Assembly: GCF_004571135.1 (NCBI RefSeq)
Contig: NZ_SPSB01000004.1
Coordinates: 496,001 to 560,000 of the forward strand
Direction: 5' to 3'
DNA length: 64,000 nucleotides
From: Algoriphagus kandeliae
GTDB taxonomy: Bacteria; Bacteroidota; Bacteroidia; Cytophagales; Cyclobacteriaceae
Position 1 is the stretch's first letter. Each line of letters opens with the position of its first letter. This document shows, piece after piece, positions 25,296 through 33,295 of the stretch. A program made the position numbers and the translations under genes. The notes under the pieces were generated by a model, which was not told the DNA's origin, searched no databases, and was given only the letters and a program-made list of their open reading frames with translations.

Positions 25296-26459
25296 ATGAA
25301 CGAGCGCTATATGAAGCGCGGTGTCTCCGCCTCCAAAGAAGACGTGCATCAGGCCATCGCAAATCTTGACAAAGGCCTTTTCCCAAAAGCATTTTGTAAA
25401 ATCGTTGAAGACACACTCGGAAATGACCCTGACTTCTGCAACATCATGCATGCGGATGGAGCGGGTACCAAATCCTCACTCGCTTATCTTTATTGGAAAG
25501 AGACTGGGGATTTAAGCGTTTGGAAAGGGATTGCTCAAGACGCCATCATCATGAATATTGATGATCTTCTTTGCGTTGGAGCTGTCAATAATATTTTGGT
25601 TTCCTCCACCATAGGAAGAAATAAAAACCTCATACCAGGCGAAGTAATCTCAGCCATTATTCAAGGCACAGAAGAAGTGTTGCAAATGCTTCGGGATAAT
25701 GGAGTGAATGCTATCCTTACCGGAGGAGAAACTGCCGATGTGGGAGATTTGGTGCGCACGGTGATTGTAGATAGCACGGTAACTTGCCGAATGCCTCGAG
25801 CGGAAGTAATCTCCAATGACAAAATCCAAGCAGGTGATGTGATTGTAGGCTTATCCTCTTTCGGAAAGGCCAATTACGAGACCGAATATAATGGAGGAAT
25901 GGGAAGCAATGGACTAACTTCAGCCCGACATGATGTTTTCCACAAAATCCTAAAGACAAAATATCCGGAATCTTTTGATCCGGCAGTGCCTAATGACTTG
26001 GTTTATACCGGAAAATACAACTTGACTGATCCTGCTCCAGGAGCTCCAGTGGATATGGGTAAATTGGTACTGTCTCCTACTCGGACCTACGCCCCTATCA
26101 TGGTAGATGTATTGAATTACCTACGTCCTCATATTCATGGGTTGGTTCACTGCTCAGGAGGTGCACAAACCAAGGTTTTGCATTTCGTAGACAATCTCCA
26201 TATCATCAAGGATGATTTGTTTGAAACGCCGCCACTTTTCCGAATTATTCAGGAAGAAAGTGGAACGGATTGGAAAGAAATGTACAAGGTATTCAATATG
26301 GGTCACCGAATGGAAATTTACCTCGATGAGCGCTATGCAGAAGAAATCATTGATATCGCTGAATCCTATGGTGTTGAGGGAAAAATCATTGGTCGGGTAG
26401 AACCAATGGAAGGGAAAAAGGTGACTATTCAAAGTCCTTACGGAACATTCGAGTATTAA
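25296..26459 (+). CDS. purM: Phosphoribosylformylglycinamidine cyclo-ligase (AIR synthase)
   Basis: 387 aa starting at MNERYMKRGVSASKEDVH; eight more upstream codons lie in the leader. PurM features are NIMHADGAGTKSSLAYLYW near residue 50, IAQDAIIMNIDDLLCVGA near residue 78, LTGGETADVGDLVRT near residue 141 and VHCSGGAQTK near residue 285. The ATP-dependent enzyme closes FGAM to AIR in purine synthesis in the cytoplasm. The length, near 390 aa, is the longer form seen in Bacteroidota, compared with about 345 aa in E. coli. It is followed after 3 bp by the ceramidase-like gene. Confidence 0.93.
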   Translation: MNERYMKRGVSASKEDVHQAIANLDKGLFPKAFCKIVEDTLGNDPDFCNIMHADGAGTKSSLAYLYWKETGDLSVWKGIAQDAIIMNIDDLLCVGAVNNILVSSTIGRNKNLIPGEVISAIIQGTEEVLQMLRDNGVNAILTGGETADVGDLVRTVIVDSTVTCRMPRAEVISNDKIQAGDVIVGLSSFGKANYETEYNGGMGSNGLTSARHDVFHKILKTKYPESFDPAVPNDLVYTGKYNLTDPAPGAPVDMGKLVLSPTRTYAPIMVDVLNYLRPHIHGLVHCSGGAQTKVLHFVDNLHIIKDDLFETPPLFRIIQEESGTDWKEMYKVFNMGHRMEIYLDERYAEEIIDIAESYGVEGKIIGRVEPMEGKKVTIQSPYGTFEY

Positions 26460-26462
26460 TTC

Positions 26463-27812
26463 ATGGCTGGAAAAACTGCATTGAAAAAATTTGGAAAGGT
26501 CCTACTAGGGATCTTTCTTTTTTTTGTGTTTTTGGCAGTTGTGACTATCACTCGGGTAGACCGAAGCCCAATAGAAGAGCAGGATTTTTATCAGGAAACA
26601 TTCCAAAATCTGGAAAACTTACCTTTCCAAAAAAGCCAAGGAGAACATTGGTTGGCAGGCTGGGGAAAAGCAAATATGACTCCTTCTCAAGCAGTAGATT
26701 TGGTAGGCTATGCTCCTCGGGGTCCTTATGAATTTGTGCAAGACAGCAGTTTCGTCAAAACGATACTCCTGAGTAATGGAAAAAGCCAAATCGCATGGCT
26801 AAGCTATGAGTTGCTGATTGTCCATCCATTTTTAGCAGAAAAAGTAGAAGAAGCCATTCATTCCACTTTCCCGGAAATCAACCAAATAATTTTCACAGCC
26901 ACTCATACCCATTCCGGCATGGGAGGTTACATGCCAGGCCCATTAGGAAACTTGGCTTTTGGGGGATATCAGGATGAAATCGTGCAACTCATAGCCGATC
27001 AAACACTCCTAGCATTAGGCCAGGCAAAGTCTAACATGGATACTGTGGCTATCAATTTCCGAAAAGCCGATGCCGGAGAATTGATTGCCAATCGCTTTGT
27101 AAAAGACGGACCCACCGATCCCTTTGTCCGCCAATTGATTTTTACCAAAAAGTCTGGCCAAAAAGCCACACTACTTACCTACTCAGCCCATGCTACCTGT
27201 CTAAGTTCAAAATTCATGGGGCTTTCGGGTGATTATCCTTTTTACCTGATGCAGACTATGGAAAACAAAGGTTTTGATTTTGCTCTTTTTGCTTCCGGCA
27301 CGGTCGGTTCCCACAAACCAATTCCTAACGGGAATCAACCAGAAGACATTTTGCGCTATGCACAGGAATTGGATTCCATCAATCAGCTAAAAATGAGTCG
27401 TTATGCAACGATCAAAAATGCAGGTTTGGAATGGGTTCGACTGGATTTAAAACTAAGAGAACCACATTTGCGAATTTCTGATAACTGGCGAATCCGGCCT
27501 TGGCTGTTTGATGAACTAGTTGGAGACACAAATCCCCATTTGGATATTTTGAAATTAGGGAACACTCTTTTCATTGCTTCCAGTGGGGAAATTTCGGGAG
27601 TCTTTTATGAAAAATGGGAAAAGCAGGTTAATGCTGCCGGGCTTAATCTTATCATCACCACCTTCAATGGAGGCTATATCGGTTACATTACGCCTGACAG
27701 TTTATATGACGAGCATTTTCACGAAGTGCGGGAAATGAATTGGTATGGACCGGGAAATGGACAATATTTTGATGATTTGATCAGTCGAATTATTGAGAAG
27801 GCCGCTCTTTAG
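26463..27812 (+). CDS. Neutral/alkaline ceramidase-like protein, membrane-anchored
   Basis: 449 aa. An N-terminal hydrophobic segment (residues 11-30) serves as anchor or signal. HWLAGWGKANMTPSQAVDLVGYAPRG near residue 62 is the opening of the neutral ceramidase fold. FTATHTHSGMGGYMPGP near residue 142 supplies zinc-binding His residues, and YSAHATCLS near residue 240 supplies another. The C-terminal Ig-like domain of true ceramidases is missing, which fits the shorter bacterial relatives. Family enzymes hydrolyse ceramide to sphingoid base and fatty acid; sphingolipids occur in Bacteroidota, but the substrate here is only inferred. It overlaps the convergent methyltransferase gene by 23 bp. 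Confidence 0.85.
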   Translation: MAGKTALKKFGKVLLGIFLFFVFLAVVTITRVDRSPIEEQDFYQETFQNLENLPFQKSQGEHWLAGWGKANMTPSQAVDLVGYAPRGPYEFVQDSSFVKTILLSNGKSQIAWLSYELLIVHPFLAEKVEEAIHSTFPEINQIIFTATHTHSGMGGYMPGPLGNLAFGGYQDEIVQLIADQTLLALGQAKSNMDTVAINFRKADAGELIANRFVKDGPTDPFVRQLIFTKKSGQKATLLTYSAHATCLSSKFMGLSGDYPFYLMQTMENKGFDFALFASGTVGSHKPIPNGNQPEDILRYAQELDSINQLKMSRYATIKNAGLEWVRLDLKLREPHLRISDNWRIRPWLFDELVGDTNPHLDILKLGNTLFIASSGEISGVFYEKWEKQVNAAGLNLIITTFNGGYIGYITPDSLYDEHFHEVREMNWYGPGNGQYFDDLISRIIEKAAL

Positions 27813-28401
27813 AGACTTCCCAAATCTGACTTCGAATCCAGCCATTTCTCCATTTTTTTTCTTCAACTAGTTCAAAGCCAAAATCTCTGAACCATTGCTC
27901 ATAATTAGGCAGGTTACTACGAGGATGGCTTGCTGTGAACTTGAAAAACCATATCATGAGCTTAGTAATGATTTTTTGACAGAAATTTTTGGTTTGAAAA
28001 AATTCTGACAAAATCAATTTCCCCTCGGGTTTAAGTTGCTTCTTTATTTTCCCAAGAAGCTCCCTAATATCTGAATCACTCATGGTATCCAGGACAAAAG
28101 GCAGCAATACCCAATCGAAAGTAGTCGTGGAGGAAAAGGAACCCAAATGAAAACTCAATTTACTATCCTGAAGGTTCGTCTTTGCTTTTTCTAACATTGC
28201 ATTGGAAAGCTCCCAATATTCTCCCCTCCAAGTCTTGGCAAAATCCACATAATCCAATCCATCTCCTCCTCCTATTATGAGAATATTTCCTTTCAAGTCC
28301 GCTGAGAGGAACTGTCGATTTGCATTAGAAAGTTGATCTCCAAAAATCAATCGTGAAAGCGGTCTATACCATGATGTTACCCATCGAAATTGGTCTTTCA
28401 T
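27790..28401 (-). CDS. Class I SAM-dependent methyltransferase
   Basis: 203 aa starting at MKDQFRWVTSWYRPLSRLIFG. An in-frame extension would run into the upstream UbiA-like gene, and this ATG falls 8 bp after that gene's stop. Motif I is ILIIGGGDGLDYVDF near residue 37, and motif II/post-I is WELSNAMLEKA. DWVLLPFVLDTMSD near residue 97 is motif IV. The substrate is unknown. It forms an operon with the UbiA-like membrane protein, so a lipid or quinone-type substrate is possible. Its 3' end overlaps the ceramidase-like gene on the other strand. Confidence 0.85.
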   Translation of the reverse strand: MKDQFRWVTSWYRPLSRLIFGDQLSNANRQFLSADLKGNILIIGGGDGLDYVDFAKTWRGEYWELSNAMLEKAKTNLQDSKLSFHLGSFSSTTTFDWVLLPFVLDTMSDSDIRELLGKIKKQLKPEGKLILSEFFQTKNFCQKIITKLMIWFFKFTASHPRSNLPNYEQWFRDFGFELVEEKKWRNGWIRSQIWEVSKERPSQ

Positions 28402-28409
28402 TAACTTCT

Positions 28410-29243
28410 CTATTTCAAAAAGATCAACAATACCGGTAGGAAAAAGGCCCATTCCATCCCAATTCGTTTCTTTTCTGAATCTACCCCATCCATATTAAAT
28501 ACATACCAATGGCATAAAGTCATCAAAAAAAGAATCGCTACGAAAAGTTTATAAAAGGAAGGAATTATAACTAAAACCAAAATTAACAGGATCAATAACC
28601 CATACATCAAATACTTAATCCATAGAATTAGACTTACTGTATTCAGCTCCTGCGAAACCGAAAAAAAACCAGCCAATTGATCTTCTTCTTGATCTAAAAA
28701 TGAGAGAATTAACAAGTTGAGGTTTGCCAGAAGCAAATACAACAGGAAAAACAATCCATGCCAAGCAGACCAGTCCAGAGAATTTGATCTTAAAAAGGGG
28801 AGCCAAGAAATCCCGATCACATAAAACAGTGCAATAGAGAATTCCTTCATCCACCCTTTACCAAACTTTAGCACCAAAAAGCGAATCCCTCCAATTAATC
28901 CACCTAACAAAAAGGTCCATTGCAGTTCGAGCCCCCAACCAAACCACCAAAACCCTCCTACCAATCCCAAAAGACCCAAAATCCCAATAACAATCAAAAC
29001 CGGAACACGAGCTTGATGATGAAATTGCCTTCTGCCCGAAAGTTTTTCCCCAACCTTCTGTGCATCTAAGAGGTGATCCAAATTGTAAATACACCACACT
29101 GCCATCCCCAGAAGAACATAAGGTTGCCAGGGTAAGGCTACATGAAATAATTTGGAGAAAAAAAGCATGCCGGCAACAGCCCCCAAAACCACATCTATTG
29201 AGAGCCAGGAAATCCAGCGAATGATTTTCCCCAAAATTTGCAT
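28410..29243 (-). CDS. UbiA-like polytopic membrane protein
   Basis: 277 aa with about eight or nine hydrophobic helices. Two acidic clusters lie at conventional UbiA positions: NLDHLLDAQ near residue 55 and DQEEDQLAG near residue 187. UbiA enzymes use NDxxD-type motifs to bind prenyl diphosphate through magnesium. The motifs here are divergent, so prenyltransferase activity is uncertain. It is an inner-membrane protein, translated directly upstream of a SAM methyltransferase (8-bp gap), a pairing known for quinone or chlorin tail modification. I cannot name the product. Confidence 0.7.
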   Translation of the reverse strand: MQILGKIIRWISWLSIDVVLGAVAGMLFFSKLFHVALPWQPYVLLGMAVWCIYNLDHLLDAQKVGEKLSGRRQFHHQARVPVLIVIGILGLLGLVGGFWWFGWGLELQWTFLLGGLIGGIRFLVLKFGKGWMKEFSIALFYVIGISWLPFLRSNSLDWSAWHGLFFLLYLLLANLNLLILSFLDQEEDQLAGFFSVSQELNTVSLILWIKYLMYGLLILLILVLVIIPSFYKLFVAILFLMTLCHWYVFNMDGVDSEKKRIGMEWAFFLPVLLIFLK

Positions 29244-29333
29244 CTGGTAAAATTAGATGCCTCTGAGCGAGAAACAAGGGTTTTTTCCTTAACAAAAATT
29301 CCTAATTTCGGAAAACAACAAACCCAAAAACCC

Positions 29334-29969
29334 ATGAAAACCTTTTCTCTCAGCCTATTTGCTTTTTTCCTTAGCTTTTTTGCTTTTTCACAGGAACCAA
29401 TCAAAATCGCCTGTGTAGGAAATAGCATTACTCAAGGTCCAGGCAGGGAAAATCCAGATAGTTATCCCCTTCAACTGCAAGCCATACTCGGCGATACTTA
29501 TTTGGTAAAAAACTTTGGAGTGGGTGGTAGAACGCTTCTTCGAAAAGGTGACTATCCGTATTGGAATGAACCGCAATTTCAAGAAGTGAAGGATTTTGCC
29601 CCTGATATTTTGGTGATCATGCTGGGAACCAATGATTCCAAACCCCAGAATTGGGCTCATAAAGCCGATTTTCGCCAAGATTATTTGGATATGATCGCTG
29701 AATTTAAAGCACACATGCCAGCTGATGGAAAGGTCTATGTGGTGATGCCTGTTCCAGTGACACAAGATAATTTTGGAATTACGGCTAATGTCATGAACAA
29801 TGAACAGCGAATGATGATTATGGACATCGTACATTCCAGCGGTTCTGAAATGATTGACCTTTATACACCACTCATGGATCGCGCTGATTTACTACCCGAT
29901 GGAGTTCATCCCAATACAGAAGGGCTTGGAATTATGGCTGCTACTGTAGCACGTGCTATCAGGCTGTAA
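29334..29969 (+). CDS. Exported SGNH/GDSL hydrolase
   Basis: 211 aa starting at MKTFSLSLFAFFLSFFAFSQ, which is a complete signal peptide; further upstream codons lie in the divergent promoter region. The SGNH blocks are CVGNSIT (Ser31), VGGRTL (Gly), MLGTND (Asn100) and DGVHPN (Asp189, His192). Related proteins are sialate O-acetylesterase or acyl-hydrolase types acting on polysaccharides or esters in the periplasm or outside the cell. The substrate is unknown. It is divergent from the UbiA-like gene. Confidence 0.9.
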   Translation: MKTFSLSLFAFFLSFFAFSQEPIKIACVGNSITQGPGRENPDSYPLQLQAILGDTYLVKNFGVGGRTLLRKGDYPYWNEPQFQEVKDFAPDILVIMLGTNDSKPQNWAHKADFRQDYLDMIAEFKAHMPADGKVYVVMPVPVTQDNFGITANVMNNEQRMMIMDIVHSSGSEMIDLYTPLMDRADLLPDGVHPNTEGLGIMAATVARAIRL

Positions 29970-29989
29970 ATCGATCTAAAAAAATCAGC

Positions 29990-30241
29990 CTAAACAACTC
30001 TAGACTCCGAATACAAGTCATAAGCGGCAACGAGCATTTGGTTTTCCGGAGATTGACCGAATCGGGGATAGCTTTGGATTTGACTTCGTTCTTCGACATA
30101 AACAGGTCTATATTTCCTTTCTATCTCATCCCAAATCACCAGCAAATAAGCATAGGGAATCCGGCTTTCACGGCCATTTTCCAGCCATTCTTCAAAAAGA
30201 TCTTCAGAAAGTGATTGAGGGTATTCAGGGCTGTCGAACAT
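29990..30241 (-). CDS. Small conserved-looking hypothetical protein (83 aa)
   Basis: 83 aa with ATG start: MFDSPEYPQSLSEDLFEEWLENGRES. It is acidic in the first half, with WDEIERKYRPVYVEERSQI in the middle. There is no signal peptide or membrane segment. The frame is uninterrupted, ATG-started and not overlapped by a better frame. The family is not recognised. It lies alone between the SGNH gene and the tRNA region. Confidence 0.65.
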   Translation of the reverse strand: MFDSPEYPQSLSEDLFEEWLENGRESRIPYAYLLVIWDEIERKYRPVYVEERSQIQSYPRFGQSPENQMLVAAYDLYSESRVV

Positions 30242-30343
30242 GTGTATCTATTTAGATTGGAAAATTAGATGCTCGGGAAGAAATTAAAAAGTTTGAAAGG
30301 CTTTAAAGTTCTATGAATTTGGAACATTCAAAAATTGTTAAAA

Positions 30344-30369
30344 CAAAAAATCCGATCATTTCTGATCGG
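30344..30369 (-). terminator. Second terminator of the tRNA region
   Basis: CCGATCA (30352-30358) pairs with TGATCGG (30363-30369), with a T-run on the minus strand. It directly follows the tRNA 3'-half remnant, so that remnant keeps its own terminator. Confidence 0.75.
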
Positions 30370-30376
30370 CTTCGCG

Positions 30377-30420
30377 GTAGCGGGAACAGCCCCGATTGTT
30401 ATCGCGGGTCGAACCTGTGA
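30377..30420 (-). pseudogene. Initiator-tRNA 3'-half remnant with palindromic insert
   Basis: Plus-strand GTAGCGGGAACAG (30377-30389) and TCGAACCTGTGA (30409-30420) match the 3' end and T-arm of the intact tRNA at 30471-30502. Three loop bases are replaced by a 19-bp CCCCGAT...TATCGCGGG insert (30390-30408). The 5' half is missing. Confidence 0.8.
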
Positions 30421-30436
30421 ATTCAATTGATAGAAA

Positions 30437-30466
30437 TAAAAAAAGGACACCATCTCTAGTGTCCTT
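30437..30466 (-). terminator. Intrinsic terminator of the initiator tRNA gene
   Basis: AAGGACAC (30443-30450) pairs with GTGTCCTT (30459-30466), with a T-run on the minus strand, 6 bp past the tRNA 3' end. Confidence 0.88.
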
Positions 30467-30471
30467 CGTAG

Positions 30472-30544
<73 letters not shown>

Positions 30545-30560
30545 ATATGTCTTTGCTAAA

Positions 30561-30612
30561 ATGAATCCGACGATCTACCTCCCGATAGCTATCGTTGATG
30601 CTTCATCCCGCG
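30561..30612 (-). pseudogene. Initiator-tRNA 5'-half remnant with palindromic insert
   Basis: Reading on the minus strand from 30612, CGCGGGATGAAGCA matches the tRNA 5' end with one change (A for G). A roughly 16-bp insert CCCGATAGCTATCG falls in the D-loop (about 30580-30594 on the plus strand). GGTAGATCGTCGGATTCAT then matches through the anticodon with three changes. The 3' half is missing. It lies 16 bp upstream of the intact tRNA. Confidence 0.8.
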
Positions 30613-30676
30613 ATATATTTTTAAAACTTTATTGTCTTATTTTTAGTTCCAACCGCCCTTGTGGCGAATTGTGGTA

Positions 30677-30706
30677 CAAAGGTAAGGACAAACTCTCAAA
30701 AATCAA
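30677..30706 (-). promoter_or_regulatory. Probable promoter of the tRNA region
   Basis: Minus-strand TTG (30706-30704), 19-nt spacer, TACCTTTG (30684-30677). The transcript would first cross the 5'-half remnant and then the intact tRNA. It overlaps the era control region. Confidence 0.6.
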
Positions 30707-30707
30707 G

Positions 30708-30715
30708 TACCTTTG
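30708..30715 (+). promoter_or_regulatory. -7 element TACCTTTG for era-der
   Basis: TACCTTTG, 17 bp before the era ATG, back to back with the tRNA promoter. It supports the downstream era start. Confidence 0.6.
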
Positions 30716-30732
30716 TCAAAAATTTAAGAAAA

Positions 30733-31626
30733 ATGACTCCAAAATCTCATCAGGCTGGATTTGTGAATATCATTGGAAAACCCAACGTGGGCAAGTCCAC
30801 TCTGATGAATATTTTGGTGGGAGAACCTATCTCCATCATTTCTCCTAAATCCCAAACCACCCGCCATCGAATTCTAGGTCTGACCAATTCAGATAATTAT
30901 CAGATAGTTTTTTCCGATACGCCGGGAATGCTCAAGCCTCAGTATGAACTACATAAAAGCATGATGTCTTTTGTGAATCTTTCTTTGGAGGATGCAGATA
31001 TAATTCTTTTTGTGACGGATTTATTTGAAACAGATGCAGAAATTGAAGCAATCATCGAGCGGATCAATAATTCCGGTGTTCCTGTTCTGTTGGTGATCAA
31101 TAAAATCGATTTGGCCAAAGAAGGACAATTAGATCAGGTTACTGACTATTGGACATCAAGATTGAAGGCAGATACCCTGATTCCAATTTCCGCTTTGGAG
31201 AATTTCAATACGGAACGCATCCTTCAGGAGATTTTAGACCGACTTCCCGAACATCCACCTTTTTATGATAAGGAGGAACTAACGGACCGGCCGGAGCGGT
31301 TCTTTGCTTCCGAGATTATCCGGGAGAAGATCTTTAAAAACTATAAAAAAGAAATCCCTTATAGCACGGAAGTAGTTATTGAGGATTTTCATGAAAGCCC
31401 TGACATCATCCGCATGCGAGCCAATATTTTCGTAGAGCGAAACAGTCAAAAGGGCATCATAATCGGCGAAAAAGGAAAAATGCTCAAGAAAGTCGGAATA
31501 GAAGCCCGGCAAGATTTAGAAACCTTTTTCGGAAAAAAAGTCCATCTAGAAACCTACGTAAAAGTGGAACCGGACTGGCGTAAAAACAAAAACAAACTTA
31601 GAAAATTCGGATACGACCCCTCTTAA
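30733..31626 (+). CDS. era: GTPase Era
   Basis: 297 aa starting at MTPKSHQAGFVNIIG; upstream codons cross the promoter. G1 is GKPNVGKST (near residue 13), G3 DTPG, G4 NKID. The C-terminal KH domain shows GIIIGEKGKMLKKVG near residue 243. Era binds the 3' end of 16S rRNA and is needed for 30S assembly. It is immediately followed by der (1-bp gap), an arrangement that couples two ribosome-assembly GTPases. Confidence 0.97.
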   Translation: MTPKSHQAGFVNIIGKPNVGKSTLMNILVGEPISIISPKSQTTRHRILGLTNSDNYQIVFSDTPGMLKPQYELHKSMMSFVNLSLEDADIILFVTDLFETDAEIEAIIERINNSGVPVLLVINKIDLAKEGQLDQVTDYWTSRLKADTLIPISALENFNTERILQEILDRLPEHPPFYDKEELTDRPERFFASEIIREKIFKNYKKEIPYSTEVVIEDFHESPDIIRMRANIFVERNSQKGIIIGEKGKMLKKVGIEARQDLETFFGKKVHLETYVKVEPDWRKNKNKLRKFGYDPS

Positions 31627-31627
31627 T

Positions 31628-32941
31628 ATGGCAAATATTGTAGCAATTGTAGGAAGACCCAATGTGGGCAAATCCACTCTTTTCAACCGGTTGGTTGAAG
31701 AACGGAAAGCCATCGAGGACAACTTGAGTGGTGTCACCCGGGACCGCCATTATGGGCATGCCCAGTGGAATGGAAAATTTTTCTCTGTGATCGATACAGG
31801 GGGGTATGTGACTGGTTCGGATGATGTATTCGAGGCTGAAATCCGAAAGCAGGTGAAATTGGCCGTGGAAGAGGCCGATGTCATCTTATTTGTTACCGAT
31901 TGTCACGATGGATTAACGGATTTGGATAAGGAGTTTGCCAATGAGCTTCGGACCACCCAAAAGCCTATTTATATCGTAGCCAACAAAGCTGATAGTGCGG
32001 ACAAAGCTTTGATGGCGAGTGAATTTTATGCTTTAGGAATCAGCGATTATGAAATTTACCCAATCGCTGCTACGAGTGGAAGCGGTACAGGGGAATTACT
32101 GGATCAAGTTGTTACTCATTTTGAAGAATCAGGAGAAGAGGATCCGGATGCAGGTATTCCAAAAATCTCCATCTTGGGGAGACCAAATGTAGGGAAATCT
32201 TCTTTCCTAAATGCACTGTTAGGCAAAGAGCGATCCATCGTGACAGATGAGGCAGGAACCACTCGAGATGCGATTCACACACGTTATAAGCTTTTCGGGC
32301 AGGATTTTATCATTACGGATACAGCAGGGATTCGAAAGAAAGCCAAAGTCAAGGAAGACATCGAGTTTTATTCAGTGATGCGCTCTCTTCGAACCTTGGA
32401 AGAGTCCGACGTAGTCATCATCATGGTGGATGCATCGAGAGGATTGGAATCTCAGGACATCAATTTGATCAGCTTGGCGATTAAAAACAACAAAGGAGTC
32501 ATGATCATGGTCAATAAGTGGGACTTGATTGAAAAGGACCATAAGACCATGAATAAATTCAAGGATCAGATGTTGGAAAAGTTGGGAGAACATAAGTGGA
32601 TCCCAATCATTTTTACTTCGGTAACAGAAAAACAACGAATCTTTCAGGCTATTGAGTTAGCGGTGAAGGTTTATGAAAATAAAAACCGTCGAATTCCAAC
32701 ATCAAAATTGAATGATGTCATGTTGCCGGAAATTGAAAACTATCCTCCTCCTGCTTGGAAAGGAAAGTACATCAAGATCAAATACGTGACTCAATTACCG
32801 ACCAAAAACCCGGTTTTTGCATTCTTTTGCAATCTCCCCCAATACATCAAAAATCCTTACACTAGATTCCTTGAAAACAGGCTTCGGGAGAACTTTGATT
32901 TTGAAGGAGTACCGGTAAAAATCGTCTATAAAAACAAATAA
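31628..32941 (+). CDS. der: GTPase Der (EngA)
   Basis: 437 aa. There are two tandem G domains: GRPNVGKST at residues 9-17 with NKAD, and GRPNVGKSS near residue 185 with DTAGIRKKAKV and NKWD. A C-terminal KH-like domain ends the protein (residues about 350-437). Der assists 50S subunit maturation. Together with era it forms a short operon in the cytoplasm. No odd features. Confidence 0.98.
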   Translation: MANIVAIVGRPNVGKSTLFNRLVEERKAIEDNLSGVTRDRHYGHAQWNGKFFSVIDTGGYVTGSDDVFEAEIRKQVKLAVEEADVILFVTDCHDGLTDLDKEFANELRTTQKPIYIVANKADSADKALMASEFYALGISDYEIYPIAATSGSGTGELLDQVVTHFEESGEEDPDAGIPKISILGRPNVGKSSFLNALLGKERSIVTDEAGTTRDAIHTRYKLFGQDFIITDTAGIRKKAKVKEDIEFYSVMRSLRTLEESDVVIIMVDASRGLESQDINLISLAIKNNKGVMIMVNKWDLIEKDHKTMNKFKDQMLEKLGEHKWIPIIFTSVTEKQRIFQAIELAVKVYENKNRRIPTSKLNDVMLPEIENYPPPAWKGKYIKIKYVTQLPTKNPVFAFFCNLPQYIKNPYTRFLENRLRENFDFEGVPVKIVYKNK

Positions 32942-32960
32942 AATTTATTTAAGCGGACTA

Positions 32961-32992
32961 TTGCATTATTGAGAAAAGTTCTGATACCTTTG
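32961..32992 (+). promoter_or_regulatory. Promoter of the acidic lipoprotein gene
   Basis: TTG (32961-32963), 21-nt spacer, TACCTTTG (32985-32992). The leader is about 20 nt. One of the best promoter matches in the window. Confidence 0.75.
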
Positions 32993-33017
32993 CGCCGAAT
33001 TAAGAAAAACACAAAAA

Positions 33018-33233
33018 ATGAAAAAGGTATTTGCAATTTTCGCAATCGCTGGCTTGATGGCTACTGCATCTTGCGGCAACAAAGAAGTTAAGGAAGAAAC
33101 TGTTGAAACTGAAGTAGTAGAAACTGTTGAGGAAACTACTGAAGAGACTGTTGAAGCTACTGAAGAGACTATGGAGCAGGTAGAAGAGACAGTTGAAGAA
33201 ACTGTTGAAACTGCTACTGAAGAAGTAAAGTAA
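33018..33233 (+). CDS. Small, very acidic repetitive lipoprotein
   Basis: 71 aa. The signal peptide MKKVFAIFAIAGLMATAS-C has the lipid-accepting Cys at 19. The 53-residue mature part is almost entirely Glu, Thr and Val (about 21 Glu) in repeats such as VEETVEE and ATEETME. The DNA shows imperfect GAAGAAACTGTT-like units, so the repeat probably grew by slippage or unequal crossing-over. It has its own strong promoter and terminator, hence is probably well expressed. It would sit in a membrane with a flexible or helical polyanionic tail. No function is known to me. Confidence 0.85.
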   Translation: MKKVFAIFAIAGLMATASCGNKEVKEETVETEVVETVEETTEETVEATEETMEQVEETVEETVETATEEVK

Positions 33234-33251
33234 TTTCTTCCAAACAAGATT

Positions 33252-33284
33252 AAAGAGCTCCGGAATTTCTGGAGCTCTTTTTTT
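33252..33284 (+). terminator. Terminator of the acidic lipoprotein gene
   Basis: AAAGAGCTCC (33252-33261) pairs with GGAGCTCTTT (33271-33280), followed by TTTT. Confidence 0.93.
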
Positions 33285-33295
33285 ATTTTAGGGGG

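Noticed and set aside
30561..30612. Second functional tRNA next to the initiator
   Set aside because: Only the 5' half matches, and the D-loop is interrupted by an insert; no T-arm follows.
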